Of a stretch of 64,000 nt of DNA, positions 27,580 to 36,739 are shown in pieces (positions within the stretch are counted from its first letter, which is position 1; every line of letters starts with the position of its first letter). This DNA comes from Leuconostoc carnosum (GTDB taxonomy: Bacteria > Bacillota > Bacilli > Lactobacillales > Lactobacillaceae). The notes below the pieces were generated by a model. That model was not told the DNA's origin and made no database searches. It worked only from the letters and a program-made list of their open reading frames with translations. The stretch covers positions 1 through 64,000 of the forward strand of contig NZ_JACHGL010000007.1 of assembly GCF_014207505.1 (NCBI RefSeq). The letters are read 5' to 3'. Position numbers and translations under genes: made by a program.

Positions 27580-29091
27580 TTACATTTTTTCTTCTAAGAT
27601 GACATCGGGATATTTATCATGGAACCAATTCATAGCAAATTTATTTTCAAATAAGAATACTGGCTGATCATATCGATCTTTTACTAGTAAATTACGGTTC
27701 GAAGCCATTTTTTCATCTAATTGATCTGGGGAAACCCAGCGTGCTACTTTTGAACCAATTGGTTCAAATTGAATTTCAACATTGTATTCATTTTCCATAC
27801 GGAATTGAAATACCTCAAATTGCAATTGACCAACGGCACCGATGATATATTCGCCACCTTGCCATGATTTATATAGTTGAATCGTACCTTCTTGAACCAG
27901 TTGCTCGATACCTTTATGATACGACTTTTGCTTCATAACATCCTTGGCTACCACCCGATTGAACAACTCTGGTGTAAATGTTGGTAAATCTGGAAATTGA
28001 ACATTCTTTTTACCAGAATAAATGGTATCTCCAATTTGAAAATTACCAGTGTCGTACACACCAATAATATCGCCTGGTACGGCTGTTTGCACATTTTCGC
28101 GCTCTTCAGCCATAAATTGCGTTACATTAGACAACTTAAGTTTCTTACCACTACGTTGCAGTGTCACATCCATACCACGATTAAATGCCCCAGAAACAAT
28201 GCGCACAAAAGCAATTCGATCACGATGTCTCGGATCCATATTGGCCTGAATTTTAAAAACAAAGCCACTAAATTGGGTGCTTTCCGGTACAATGATTTGA
28301 TCATCTACTGTTGTCATATCGGCTGGTGCTGGCGCGTATGTCAAGTACTCGCGTAAAAATTCTGTCACACCAAAATTTACCAAAGCTGATCCAAAAAATA
28401 CTGGTGTTAATTTACCTTGTGCAATAGCTTCTTGATCAAATTCATTACCGGCATCACGCAATAGCTCGATTTCATCCATCGATTCTTCAACAATTTCAGG
28501 ATGTGCTGTCGCATTTTTAAAAGGAACGACTTGATTATGCTTTAAATCATAAATACCTTGTAAAATCTGACCAGAACCCATTGGCCAATTCATAGGATAA
28601 GCTTGAATGCCTAAAATAGTTTCTAATTCATCTACTAAATCAAGTGCTGGTCGTGCATCACGATCAATTTTGTTAAAAAAAGTAAAAATAGGAATACCAC
28701 GTTGTGCGACAATTTCAAACAATTTTTTTGTCTGTGGCTCGATACCCTTAGCCGCATCTACAACCATGACAACTGAATCCACCGCCATTAATGTACGGTA
28801 AGTATCTTCGGAAAAATCCTCGTGACCTGGTGTATCCAAAATATTAATGCGTTTACCATCATAGTTAAATTGCAAAACAGATGACGTGACAGAAATACCA
28901 CGTTGTTGTTCAATAGCCATCCAATCAGAAGAGGCTAATTTGTGAGACCCACGCCCTTTAACTGTACCTGCTTCACGAATAACGCCGCCATGCAATAGTA
29001 ATTGTTCGGTTAAGGTTGTTTTCCCCGCATCCGGGTGAGAAATGATAGCAAAAGTACGTCGACTTTTTAATTGTTCTTGAAAGTTTTCCAT
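27580..29091 (-). CDS. prfC: Peptide chain release factor 3
   Basis: A 503-residue translational GTPase that recycles RF1/RF2 from the ribosome. G-domain motifs are G1 SHPDAGKTT (residues 18-26), switch region [13 protein letters not shown]3 DTPGHEDF, and G4 NKID. The C-terminal RF3 domain contains [21 protein letters not shown], characteristic of RF3 rather than EF-G. It is slightly shorter than the E. coli protein (529 residues). The SD is weak (AGG about 14 bases upstream), but the start [16 protein letters not shown] spacing matches the family. Confidence 0.96.
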   Translation of the reverse strand: MENFQEQLKSRRTFAIISHPDAGKTTLTEQLLLHGGVIREAGTVKGRGSHKLASSDWMAIEQQRGISVTSSVLQFNYDGKRINILDTPGHEDFSEDTYRTLMAVDSVVMVVDAAKGIEPQTKKLFEIVAQRGIPIFTFFNKIDRDARPALDLVDELETILGIQAYPMNWPMGSGQILQGIYDLKHNQVVPFKNATAHPEIVEESMDEIELLRDAGNEFDQEAIAQGKLTPVFFGSALVNFGVTEFLREYLTYAPAPADMTTVDDQIIVPESTQFSGFVFKIQANMDPRHRDRIAFVRIVSGAFNRGMDVTLQRSGKKLKLSNVTQFMAEERENVQTAVPGDIIGVYDTGNFQIGDTIYSGKKNVQFPDLPTFTPELFNRVVAKDVMKQKSYHKGIEQLVQEGTIQLYKSWQGGEYIIGAVGQLQFEVFQFRMENEYNVEIQFEPIGSKVARWVSPDQLDEKMASNRNLLVKDRYDQPVFLFENKFAMNWFHDKYPDVILEEKM

Positions 29092-29172
29092 ATCATTTAG
29101 TTTACCTGATATGGCACGGTTTCACAATACAAAAGCGAATGAATCATTAAGCAATTTCAATGAACTACACGA

Positions 29173-29228
29173 TAATAAAATAATATAAAACTTAACAACA
29201 CATCGCTCAATTTTATATTATTTTATTA
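29173..29228. repeat. AT-only 18-bp inverted repeat at the 3' end of the AEC gene
   Basis: Arms of 18 A/T bases (29173-29190 with 29211-29228) pair perfectly around a 20-base loop, touching the stop codon of the AEC transporter. It lacks the GC core of an ordinary terminator but would form a long hairpin in RNA. It may act as a bidirectional end or stability element. Confidence 0.6.
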
Positions 29229-29229
29229 A

Positions 29230-30174
29230 TTATATTTGCTGAATTAATGTCATCAATATAGGTACCATAATAAGGCTTAAAATTGTGGATTCAGTCACCA
29301 TGGCGGCGGCATAATCAGCATCAGCACCATATAAACTAGCAACAACTGGTGCGTTCGTCATCACTGGCATCGCTGCTTGCAAAATGAAAACCTGTTTCAT
29401 TAGATGTGGCATATCTGTTTTCCAAAGTAGCAAAAACATAATAATGGGCGCCAAAATAAACCGGCCACCTAAAATACCTAAACTATACTGATTAAATGTC
29501 AGATTTTTTAACCCAGCATGATGAACTGCAATCCCAATGAAAAACATAGATAGCGGTACTGTTAAATCACCAATATATTGCAAATCTGAAACAACAAACG
29601 TTGGTAACTGAATATCAAATAATACTAACAACACACCTACTACAAATCCAAGTAACGGTGGTGAAAATACTTTTCTTAGCGTACTTATCCAATCAAATCG
29701 CCATTCACCTTCACCATCACGTTGGATTAAATAAGTTCCTAGCGTCCAAAAAAAAGTCGTATTGACCATATAATAAACCAACACATAAGGTAAGCTTTCA
29801 GTGCCAAATAAAGCCATGTTAATCGGCAATCCAACGAAAACTGTATTTGAATTAAAAAACATGGATTGAAATAATCCACGCCGATTTTTCCGAATTTGCA
29901 AAATTCGCGAGACAGCAATTGAAATTGCAAACAAGATAATCATTGATATAATTGGAAACTTGATGTCTGGTAATAATTGCCGCAATTTATCAACTGTAAA
30001 ATCGCTAGTAATTGTATGAATCATATACATTGGCAACGCAATTTGCGTGACAATACGCGCAATAATTTGGCCTGATTTTTCAGTAAACCATTGCCGACTA
30101 GCCAATATATATCCAATGGCAATCATTACTAATATGACCAGCACACCTTGAATTGATTGAAAAAAAACACCCAA
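29230..30174 (-). CDS. AEC family transporter (auxin efflux carrier type)
   Basis: A 314-residue membrane protein with about ten helices in two repeats. The first half starts VILVMIAIGYILASRQWF and contains TQIALPMYMIHTI; the second half has PLSMFFIGIAVHHAG and QAAMPVMTNAPVVASLYGADADYAAAMV, typical of bacterial AEC proteins such as malate permeases. Substrate is not identifiable; dicarboxylates are the usual guess in LAB. The start is TTG at 30174 with GGGAG 8 bases upstream. It stands alone between prfC and the carbonic anhydrase gene. Confidence 0.85.
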   Translation of the reverse strand: MGVFFQSIQGVLVILVMIAIGYILASRQWFTEKSGQIIARIVTQIALPMYMIHTITSDFTVDKLRQLLPDIKFPIISMIILFAISIAVSRILQIRKNRRGLFQSMFFNSNTVFVGLPINMALFGTESLPYVLVYYMVNTTFFWTLGTYLIQRDGEGEWRFDWISTLRKVFSPPLLGFVVGVLLVLFDIQLPTFVVSDLQYIGDLTVPLSMFFIGIAVHHAGLKNLTFNQYSLGILGGRFILAPIIMFLLLWKTDMPHLMKQVFILQAAMPVMTNAPVVASLYGADADYAAAMVTESTILSLIMVPILMTLIQQI

Positions 30175-30285
30175 AATGATAACTCCCTAATAAATAAACT
30201 ATCTTTTATCATATCACGTTATCAAGGTGTCAGCACAGGAAATTATATCTCCATGCCAATACTATATGACGCCTAATCTAACCAA

Positions 30286-30906
30286 CTACTTTATGATATC
30301 AATCGACGACACTTCTCTTCCCGCCACATCTTGTATATCACGATAATTATTTGGATAACGGTCATGTAAAATTGCCAGATCAACCGTACTCAATGCAATC
30401 GGTTCTGCCAAGATAAGCCATGAGATATTCTCACCTAAAGGTGGCGTTGTTAGTGAGCCAACATAGTGGAAATAGTCATGATGTGGCGGCAATAAGTCAG
30501 CTAATAGCTTGGCATCTATTTCACCAGTAAAAATATCTGGAATGTGTGTATTTGCGCCCGTAGCAACATCCCCAAAGATAGCCAAAACCAACGTATCATC
30601 ATTTTTATGATAGACAAAATGGATTTCAGCATCATGTCGAACATTATCAATTAAATGTTCCGCACCATCATGAAAATGAAACCGTTCGAGTTGCCATGTT
30701 TCTCCATTCACAACCAACTCTCCTTGGACCAAAAACTGCTCACCCACTACTCTATCTTGATATTGCGTACGGTCATGAAATTTCACAGTTAAATCTGACT
30801 TTGTTTCTGGCAAAGTTTGTGAAGTATTGATCGCGATTGGGGATTGAAAAGGTGTGTCATCCGCTTGATACCAATCTTTTTGTTGACTATAATCTAAATG
30901 TTGCAT
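30286..30906 (-). CDS. Alpha-class carbonic anhydrase
   Basis: A 206-residue zinc enzyme interconverting CO2 and bicarbonate. Motifs of the alpha class: QSPIAI near residue 21, zinc ligands in ERFHFHDGAEH (two His) and EIHFVYH (third His), and FHYVGSLTTPPLGENISWLIL for the substrate pocket. Most bacterial alpha enzymes are exported; here no signal peptide is visible and the N-terminus MQHLDYSQQKDW is hydrophilic, so it is probably cytosolic, supplying bicarbonate for carboxylations. A GAGGAA SD precedes the ATG. It is divergent from nnrE. Confidence 0.92.
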   Translation of the reverse strand: MQHLDYSQQKDWYQADDTPFQSPIAINTSQTLPETKSDLTVKFHDRTQYQDRVVGEQFLVQGELVVNGETWQLERFHFHDGAEHLIDNVRHDAEIHFVYHKNDDTLVLAIFGDVATGANTHIPDIFTGEIDAKLLADLLPPHHDYFHYVGSLTTPPLGENISWLILAEPIALSTVDLAILHDRYPNNYRDIQDVAGREVSSIDIIK

Positions 30907-31041
30907 GTGAATTCCTCAAAACTTTTATTTTATATTGTAGCAGAAAAAAATACGAACATTGAAAAATTCACAAATTGTTTCACGTTAATCGATAATATCC
31001 TGTATAATTAACAATAATATTGAGAAAGAAAAGTGATTACA

Positions 31042-31713
31042 ATGCAACTTGTTACTGCTGCTGAAATGCAAAAAATTGATAATTATACAATTGAAACTAT
31101 TGGTATGCCACAAGATGTTTTAATTGAACGTGCAGCTCTTGCAGTTGTTGAGGTTATCGGCGCTGGCCATTTTAATTTAGATCATGTACTCGTGCTATCT
31201 GGCTTAGGTAATAATGGTGCTGATGGCGTCGCAATTGCGCGCCTGTTGTACGCACAAGGCATTAATGTCTCATTACAATTTGTCGGTAACGTTGCTCGTG
31301 CCAAAGAAACTGTGACACGACAACTCAACATTATAGAAAATTATGGCCTGGTTCGTGCTGAAAAAAGTGATTTTAATGAAGCAACATTAATTATTGACGC
31401 TATCTTTGGTATTGGATTAAACAATATTTTGCCCGAAGGTTTGCAAAAAATGATTAAGGCCGCCAATCATATTGAAAAAACAGTCATTGCAGTTGACGTA
31501 CCTACAGGTATTGATGCAACAACTGGAGAAGTCCGTGGTGCCGCATTAAAAGCGCATACCACAGTTACCTTTGGCTATGGTAAGTCTGGCCTCAACCAAC
31601 ATGTTGGTGGCTATTTATCAGGTAATGTCATTGTCAAAAATATCGGCTTGTTAACCCCACCTGATTTTATATTTTCATGTCAAATAAAAGACAGTGCAGT
31701 TGCCGCTGTTTAA
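31042..31713 (+). CDS. nnrE: NAD(P)H-hydrate epimerase
   Basis: A 223-residue YjeF N-terminal-type enzyme that epimerises damaged NAD(P)H hydrates so that the dehydratase can repair them. VLVLSGLGNNGADGVAIARLL, IIDAIFGIGLN and AVDVPTGIDATTGE are the Rossmann-fold NAD and catalytic segments. The C-terminal kinase-like dehydratase NnrD found in fused forms is absent here. I use ATG 31042 (MQLVTAAEMQKID), the usual family start; a GTG at 31033 with GAGAAAG upstream is an alternative. A TATAAT at 31003-31008 marks the promoter. A strong bidirectional terminator follows. Confidence 0.92.
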   Translation: MQLVTAAEMQKIDNYTIETIGMPQDVLIERAALAVVEVIGAGHFNLDHVLVLSGLGNNGADGVAIARLLYAQGINVSLQFVGNVARAKETVTRQLNIIENYGLVRAEKSDFNEATLIIDAIFGIGLNNILPEGLQKMIKAANHIEKTVIAVDVPTGIDATTGEVRGAALKAHTTVTFGYGKSGLNQHVGGYLSGNVIVKNIGLLTPPDFIFSCQIKDSAVAAV

Positions 31714-31716
31714 ATC

Positions 31717-31745
31717 AAAAAAAACTGCCAATTGGCAGTTTTTTT
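31717..31745. terminator. Bidirectional terminator between nnrE and nrdG
   Basis: Palindromic CTGCCAATTGGCAG core flanked by eight A and seven T. It serves the convergent genes on both strands. Confidence 0.9.
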
Positions 31746-31770
31746 GATTACTATGATTAAGAAAAAGTAA

Positions 31771-32352
31771 TTATCGTACTAATTTATCCCAAATAACTAC
31801 ATCATGAGCATTAATCGATTTTTGTACATCAATAATACGTTGGTTAGCACTTCCTCGAAATTGTAACGTCAAATCTTTTTCATCTTCTAAAAAACGCCCA
31901 TCTACTAAAATATCAATTAATGACAGTAAACGCACCTTGTCGTAAGAATCATGAATTAACTCATCCCATGTATAGCCAGTCCAAGACCAAATATCTTTAC
32001 TATTTCCAAATTCTTTACGAATACGGCGGCATAATTGTAAACAAACCTCAGTGTTCAAAAAAGGCTCACCACCTAGTAATGTTAACCCTTGAACATAATC
32101 ATGGCTCAAATCTTCAATAATTTTATCTTCAAGATCTTTTGTATAAGGCTGTCCAAAATGAAAGTTTTGAGCGGCAACATTATAGCAACCCGGACAAAGA
32201 AATAGGCAACCACTCACATACAAACTACAGCGTACACCTTCACCATCAACAAAATTAAAGGGTTTATAATCGGCAATTCGATGTTCACTATAATTCGGTG
32301 CGATCCAGTCGTTGGGAATCGGATTGTTTGGTTTTCGAATATGCTGCGGCAT
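31771..32352 (-). CDS. nrdG: Anaerobic ribonucleotide reductase activating protein
   Basis: A 193-residue radical SAM enzyme that generates the glycyl radical on NrdD. The 4Fe-4S ligands are in CLFLCPGC (CX3CX2C, near residue 52), followed by a GGEPFL SAM-binding motif. FNFVDGEGVRCSLYVSGC is typical of NrdG. The start at 32352 has AGGAG 10 bases upstream inside nrdD; a TTG six bases earlier is too close to that SD. It overlaps the nrdD 3' end by 65 bases, an unusually long overlap that implies coupled translation. A terminator follows at 31717-31745. Confidence 0.95.
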   Translation of the reverse strand: MPQHIRKPNNPIPNDWIAPNYSEHRIADYKPFNFVDGEGVRCSLYVSGCLFLCPGCYNVAAQNFHFGQPYTKDLEDKIIEDLSHDYVQGLTLLGGEPFLNTEVCLQLCRRIRKEFGNSKDIWSWTGYTWDELIHDSYDKVRLLSLIDILVDGRFLEDEKDLTLQFRGSANQRIIDVQKSINAHDVVIWDKLVR

Positions 32353-34495
32353 GTGCAATCATCTCCTGAGTTAAATTCTTTTGTCGTGATTTGATTTCAA
32401 TATGACGACCATGCACCATTGGTCGTTGTTGTGGGTTTCCTAAGTAACCACAAGTTCGCTTAACAACATCACAGAATGCTGGATCATGGTTCCCACACTC
32501 TGGGCAAACAAATCCCCGTGCGGTCGCTTTAAATTCACCCATGAAGCCACATTTAAAGCATTTATCGATACATGTGTTCGTCCCTAAATAACCCACATGA
32601 TCGTACGCCCAATCCCAAACTGCCTCCAATGCACTCGGATTTTGTTTCAAATTTGGATACTCACAATAGTGAATAAAACCACCGGCAGCATATTTAGGGA
32701 AAGCTTCTTCAAAAGTGATTTTTTCAAATGGTGTTGGATGTTTTCGAACATCATAATGATAACTATTGGTATAGTAATCTTTATCCGTAATATCTGGTAT
32801 ATGACCAAATTTTTTCATATCTAACCGACAGAATGTATCCGTCAAAGATTCTGCCGGTGTGGAGTAAAGACTATAATGATAGCCGCTTTCCTTTTCCCAG
32901 GCTAAACAATAATCATGCATCTTGGCCACAATCTGCAAAGCAAAGTCATGCGCCGCTTTATTTTTTTCCCACTCAGGGCCAAAAAATGCCGTGCAAACTT
33001 CATATAACCCCAAATATCCCAGCGAAACCGTTGCACGTCCATTTTTAAAGACTTCATCAACACTGTCTGTAGCTTTCAGACGCTTGCCAAAAGCACCATA
33101 CATGTACAACAACGGTGCATTTTCTGGTATCGCTTCTTTAGTCCGCTCAATGCGGTAAGCTAACGCCTCATGACAAAGCATCATCTTTTCATCGAAAATA
33201 CGCCAAAAAGTATCAAAATCTCCCGCTGCATACAAGGCTATTCGTGGTAAATTAACCGATACAACACCCAAATTCATGCGACCGTCGTTAACTTCTTGTC
33301 CATTTTCATCTTGCCAACCCTGTAAAAATGAACGGCAGCCCATCGGTGTTTTGAAACTCCCTGTAATTTCAACGATTTTATCGTACATTAATAAATCAGG
33401 GTACATCCGTTTTGTAGAACATTCAATTGCTAATTGTTTGATATCATAGTTGGCATCATCAGGCGCAAAATTAAGCCCTTTTTTCAACGTAAAAGTTAAC
33501 TTGGGAAAAATTGCTGTACGATGTTCCTTCCCCAAACCTAGGATTCGTATTTTTAAAATCGCTTTCTGAATTTCACGTTCAATCCAGTTTGTCCCTAACC
33601 CAAAATTAATCGTCGTAAACGGTGTTTGACCTTGAGAAGAATATAAAGTATTAATTTCATATTCTAGTGCCTGCATCGCGTCATAAATATCTTTGCACGT
33701 CTTTTCTTTGGCATAGGCTGCTTGCTGATCATCACTGACCCATTTTTTAGCGTCAACTAGATGCTTGTCATAATTTAATTGGGCATAGGGTGCTAACAGC
33801 TGATCAATACGATTAGCAGAACAACCACCATATTGAGACGATGCAACGTTGGCAATAATTTGCGCCATTTGCGCAGTAGCTGTTTGAATAGATTTTGGTG
33901 AATCAACCCATGCATTACCAATTTTATAACCATTGGTTAATAGATTTTCAAAATCAATTAGGCAACAATTAGTTGCTGGCGTTACTGGTGAATAGTCTAA
34001 GTCGTGCCAATGAATTTCACCGCGGAGATGCCCTCTGGCAACGCGTGGTGGCAACATTTTTAGACCTAACGCGCGACTAACAACGCCTGCTTCTAAATCA
34101 CGTTGTGTGTTAAACACACGACTATCTTTGTTCGCATTTTCGTGTACTATCGCCTCGTCTTGGTTGAATAATTTTGAAATATTTTTCTCAATATTAGTGG
34201 CGTCAGCAAATTGCTGTTGTTTATCCGCAAAACTAGCTTCATAAGCCTGCGCAGCACCCTCTTGTTCATCATTGAGCAATTTAACCAAAAAATCGTGTAT
34301 TTCTACAGTTGTGACGCTTGTGTGATGGCTTAATATCTCGTACAAACCATTTTGTACCTGCTGTTGCTCTTCTAGTGATAACTCAAGCTGCTCTAGGATG
34401 TAATTGATTTTATAGGTGTAGAATGGCATCACCTCACCACTCCGTTTTATAACATTTAAATCCGTGAGTGTGTATTGTTTTATTTTACTGTTCAT
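32288..34495 (-). CDS. nrdD: Anaerobic ribonucleoside-triphosphate reductase
   Basis: A 735-residue class III ribonucleotide reductase that makes dNTPs without oxygen. It has an N-terminal ATP cone (about 14-100, beginning VIKRSGEVMPF), the catalytic barrel with NCCLIDFENLL and QYGGCSANRID, a C-terminal zinc site in CFKCGFMGEF and CPECGNHD, and the glycyl radical in KRTCGYLGN. About 50 residues follow the radical glycine, longer than usual, and these overlap nrdG. The start is 34495; GGGGG lies 13 bases upstream, so a TTG two codons earlier (34501) is possible. It is the only RNR in the window. Confidence 0.95.
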   Translation of the reverse strand: MNSKIKQYTLTDLNVIKRSGEVMPFYTYKINYILEQLELSLEEQQQVQNGLYEILSHHTSVTTVEIHDFLVKLLNDEQEGAAQAYEASFADKQQQFADATNIEKNISKLFNQDEAIVHENANKDSRVFNTQRDLEAGVVSRALGLKMLPPRVARGHLRGEIHWHDLDYSPVTPATNCCLIDFENLLTNGYKIGNAWVDSPKSIQTATAQMAQIIANVASSQYGGCSANRIDQLLAPYAQLNYDKHLVDAKKWVSDDQQAAYAKEKTCKDIYDAMQALEYEINTLYSSQGQTPFTTINFGLGTNWIEREIQKAILKIRILGLGKEHRTAIFPKLTFTLKKGLNFAPDDANYDIKQLAIECSTKRMYPDLLMYDKIVEITGSFKTPMGCRSFLQGWQDENGQEVNDGRMNLGVVSVNLPRIALYAAGDFDTFWRIFDEKMMLCHEALAYRIERTKEAIPENAPLLYMYGAFGKRLKATDSVDEVFKNGRATVSLGYLGLYEVCTAFFGPEWEKNKAAHDFALQIVAKMHDYCLAWEKESGYHYSLYSTPAESLTDTFCRLDMKKFGHIPDITDKDYYTNSYHYDVRKHPTPFEKITFEEAFPKYAAGGFIHYCEYPNLKQNPSALEAVWDWAYDHVGYLGTNTCIDKCFKCGFMGEFKATARGFVCPECGNHDPAFCDVVKRTCGYLGNPQQRPMVHGRHIEIKSRQKNLTQEMIAHAAAYSKTKQSDSQRLDRTEL

Positions 34496-34616
34496 AAACA
34501 AATAACTACCCCCTTTTCTTTTAAAATATTTGATGTCGTACATTCAATATTACAACTATTTTTTAGAGAATAATACTGACTATAAATAAGTAGCATGTGT
34601 TTTTAGGACAACAAAT

Positions 34617-34663
34617 AATGACACATCAACTCTATTTAGACTTAAAAAAGTTTTTGTGTCATT
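34617..34663. repeat. Spaced inverted repeat in the nrdD upstream region
   Basis: AATGACACA (34617-34625) and TGTGTCATT (34655-34663) are perfect 9-bp arms 29 bases apart, about 120 bases upstream of nrdD. No NrdR box or FNR site is recognisable here. It could be a regulator site or an RNA stem in the leader. Confidence 0.5.
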
Positions 34664-34732
34664 TTTAACGAATTAGCGATTTTTTTATAATTTATTGGGC
34701 TATTTACCTACTAGTTAAAGCATTTTATCCAC

Positions 34733-34766
34733 AAAAAAGATGCAAACGAATGTTTGCATCTTTTTT
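34733..34766. terminator. Terminator after uppP
   Basis: Perfect stem GATGCAAAC/GTTTGCATC extended by six A-T pairs, 4-base loop, T6 on either strand. It is 4 bases past the uppP stop. Confidence 0.92.
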
Positions 34767-34770
34767 AAAA

Positions 34771-35622
34771 TTAAGCGATTGTTATCACACCGAAGACAGC
34801 TAATAATAGGAATAGCACACCAACGACAATACGATACCAACCGAATATCTTGAAATCATTATTTTGAATATATCTCATCATCACTTTAATAGCGAACCAA
34901 GCCACAATCCAAGATACCACAAATCCAATTAACATCACGAGACTTTGCATGATTGTAAAGCGACCACCGTGGGCTAAGAACGACCCAACTTTTAATACAG
35001 TTACCCCGAACATCACTGGAATAGATAAGAAGAATGAAAATTCAGCTGCCACAAAACGTGATGCGCCTAGAAGAATCGCCCCTAAAATCGTTGCCCCCGA
35101 CCGAGAGGTTCCAGGAACTAATGACAAAACTTGAAATAACCCAATAAACAATGCTAACTGGTATGTCATCTTATTAAGATCAGTTACCTTTGGTGCAATA
35201 CCTTTTTGTCGATTTTCAATTACGATAAACAAAATACCGTAAAGAATCAGCATAGCTGAAACAACCCAAACATTTAATAAATGGGCATCCATAAAATCGT
35301 TGAGTAAGAAGCCAAAAATCAAAGCTGGCAAGAAACCAACAGCAACCTTAATCCACAACCGCCACGTTTGAAAACGTTCACGCGGTGTTTTGGTTGATGA
35401 AAACGGGTTAAGTTTGTGGAAATAAAGCTGAATAACCGCGAAAATGGCACCTAATTGAATGGTGTAATCAAAAACTGCAGTAAAACTTTTTGTCCAAACC
35501 GCACCACCTGGAATATTCATGAGAGACGATACCAAGATAATATGTCCCGTTGATGAAACTGGTAAGAATTCTGTTATACCTTCAACGATTCCAATAATAA
35601 TTGATTTAATAAGATCTAGCAT
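34771..35622 (-). CDS. uppP: Undecaprenyl-diphosphatase
   Basis: A 283-residue membrane enzyme (BacA family) that dephosphorylates undecaprenyl diphosphate so the carrier can be reused in wall synthesis; also linked to bacitracin tolerance. The catalytic motifs are GIVEGITEFLPVSSTGH near the N-terminus and LVPGTSRSGATI (near residue 170). About eight helices are expected. I start at 35622 (MLDLIKSIIIG), the family start, although its SD is weak (AGAG); a frame from 35658 has AAAGGA too close to its ATG. Confidence 0.94.
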   Translation of the reverse strand: MLDLIKSIIIGIVEGITEFLPVSSTGHIILVSSLMNIPGGAVWTKSFTAVFDYTIQLGAIFAVIQLYFHKLNPFSSTKTPRERFQTWRLWIKVAVGFLPALIFGFLLNDFMDAHLLNVWVVSAMLILYGILFIVIENRQKGIAPKVTDLNKMTYQLALFIGLFQVLSLVPGTSRSGATILGAILLGASRFVAAEFSFFLSIPVMFGVTVLKVGSFLAHGGRFTIMQSLVMLIGFVVSWIVAWFAIKVMMRYIQNNDFKIFGWYRIVVGVLFLLLAVFGVITIA

Positions 35623-35746
35623 ATTACTCTGATGTTTTAGAATCTGTTTCCAAAACATTTCCTTTCGCTTTAACTTTCTCTATTTTATACTAAATAGCAC
35701 TGATAAACCATAAAACGCCTGTTCGTCCATAAATGGTATTAACCTA

Positions 35747-35775
35747 TTGCTTTTTAAAATTACCCATGGTATTAT
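35747..35775 (+). promoter_or_regulatory. Promoter of tRNA-Lys
   Basis: TTGCTT (35747-35752) and TATTAT (35770-35775), 17-base spacer, start near 35783, about 23 bases before the tRNA. Confidence 0.6.
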
Positions 35776-35805
35776 ATTATATGTTGTTTAAAACAAATAA
35801 CATAT

Positions 35806-35878
35806 GGACAGCTAGCTCAGTTGGTAGAGCAACGGACTCTTAATCCGTGGGTCCAGGGTTCGAGCCCCTGGCTGTCCA
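35806..35878 (+). tRNA. tRNA-Lys (anticodon CTT)
   Basis: 73-base cloverleaf: acceptor GGACAGC/GCTGTCC with discriminator A, D-arm GCTCAGTTGGTAGAGC, anticodon stem ACGGA/TCCGT with loop CTCTTAA giving CTT, T-arm CAGGG-TTCGAGC-CCCTG. No CCA is encoded. It stands alone with its own promoter and terminator. Confidence 0.97.
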
Positions 35879-35884
35879 CTAACT

Positions 35885-35919
35885 AAGACCAGTAAATAAT
35901 TTATTTGCTGGTCTTTTAT
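35885..35919 (+). terminator. Terminator of tRNA-Lys
   Basis: AAGACCAG pairs with CTGGTCTT, extended through a T-G wobble to AAAT/ATTT, then a short T-run. It begins 6 bases after the tRNA. Confidence 0.8.
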
Positions 35920-35924
35920 TATAC

Positions 35925-35958
35925 AAAAAAAGCTGAATCCTCATGGTTCAGCTTTTTT
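35925..35958 (-). terminator. Terminator after the hemolysin III gene
   Basis: AGCTGAA/TTCAGCT stem with a 9-base loop, flanked by A7 and T6. It overlaps the stop codon of the hemolysin III gene. Confidence 0.85.
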
Positions 35959-36595
35959 ATAAACTTAAATAAATACTAGCAAACATCAATCCTGCACCAC
36001 CTAAAACAAATATATGCCAATAAACGTGACCCATTGGGATCTTTGGTACGAGATAAAAGATAGTCCCAGCTGAATAAGTCAACCCGCCAGCTACTAGGAG
36101 CCAAAAGGCGGTATGTGACAAGACGCCCCATAAAACAGGCATAGCAAGGACAATAAGCCATCCCATAACCAGATAAATTGTCACAGATACCCACGGCCAA
36201 CGACCAACAAAAAACAAATCATAGACAAAGCCAGCAATCGTCATGGTCAAGATAGCGCCCCAAATCGACCAACCAACCCAACCTCTGATTAATAACCATG
36301 TATACGGCGTATAACTGCCCAAAATAACCAGATAAATACCGGCATGATCAAAAAATTGGAAAATTTTAGCCGCGCGTGTAAAAACTAATGAGTGAAATAA
36401 TGTTGAAGCTAACAAAAAGAATCCTACTGTGACAGCATATATAATAATTGCGGTAATTTCAAAGGCGGAAACTGGGTGTCGGAAAACATGAATTAGCAGC
36501 ATGATACCAGCTAAAACAGCTAATAAAAATCCGAAACCGTGTGTGACAGCATTCAAAACCTCGTATGTAATTTGATAACGTTTTGATCGTTGCAT
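35957..36595 (-). CDS. Hemolysin III / PAQR family membrane protein
   Basis: A 212-residue seven-helix membrane protein. The PAQR metal-site motifs are visible: STLFHSL, FFDHAGIYLVILGSYTP and the C-terminal HVYWHIFVL, in line with a membrane hydrolase (ceramidase-like) core. Cytolytic activity was reported for a Bacillus cereus homologue, but the physiological role is unclear and often concerns membrane homeostasis. SD GGGGA precedes the ATG, and a TATAAT near 36630 is a likely -10. It stands alone. Confidence 0.9.
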   Translation of the reverse strand: MQRSKRYQITYEVLNAVTHGFGFLLAVLAGIMLLIHVFRHPVSAFEITAIIIYAVTVGFFLLASTLFHSLVFTRAAKIFQFFDHAGIYLVILGSYTPYTWLLIRGWVGWSIWGAILTMTIAGFVYDLFFVGRWPWVSVTIYLVMGWLIVLAMPVLWGVLSHTAFWLLVAGGLTYSAGTIFYLVPKIPMGHVYWHIFVLGGAGLMFASIYLSL

Positions 36596-36657
36596 TTAGT
36601 TGTCCCCGTAAATCAATTTATTGTTAATATTATAACATTATTACACACTATGTTAAT

Positions 36658-36695
36658 AAAAAACGATAACTGAAATAACAACTTTTCAGCTATCG
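36658..36695 (-). terminator. Terminator after degV
   Basis: 12-bp stem (CGATAGCTGAAA/TTTCAGTTATCG, one G-U), 8-base loop, six T on the minus strand. Confidence 0.85.
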
Positions 36696-36739
36696 AGTTA
36701 ATCAATAGAAAAACTAGTGACCAAATCACTTTAAAAATT

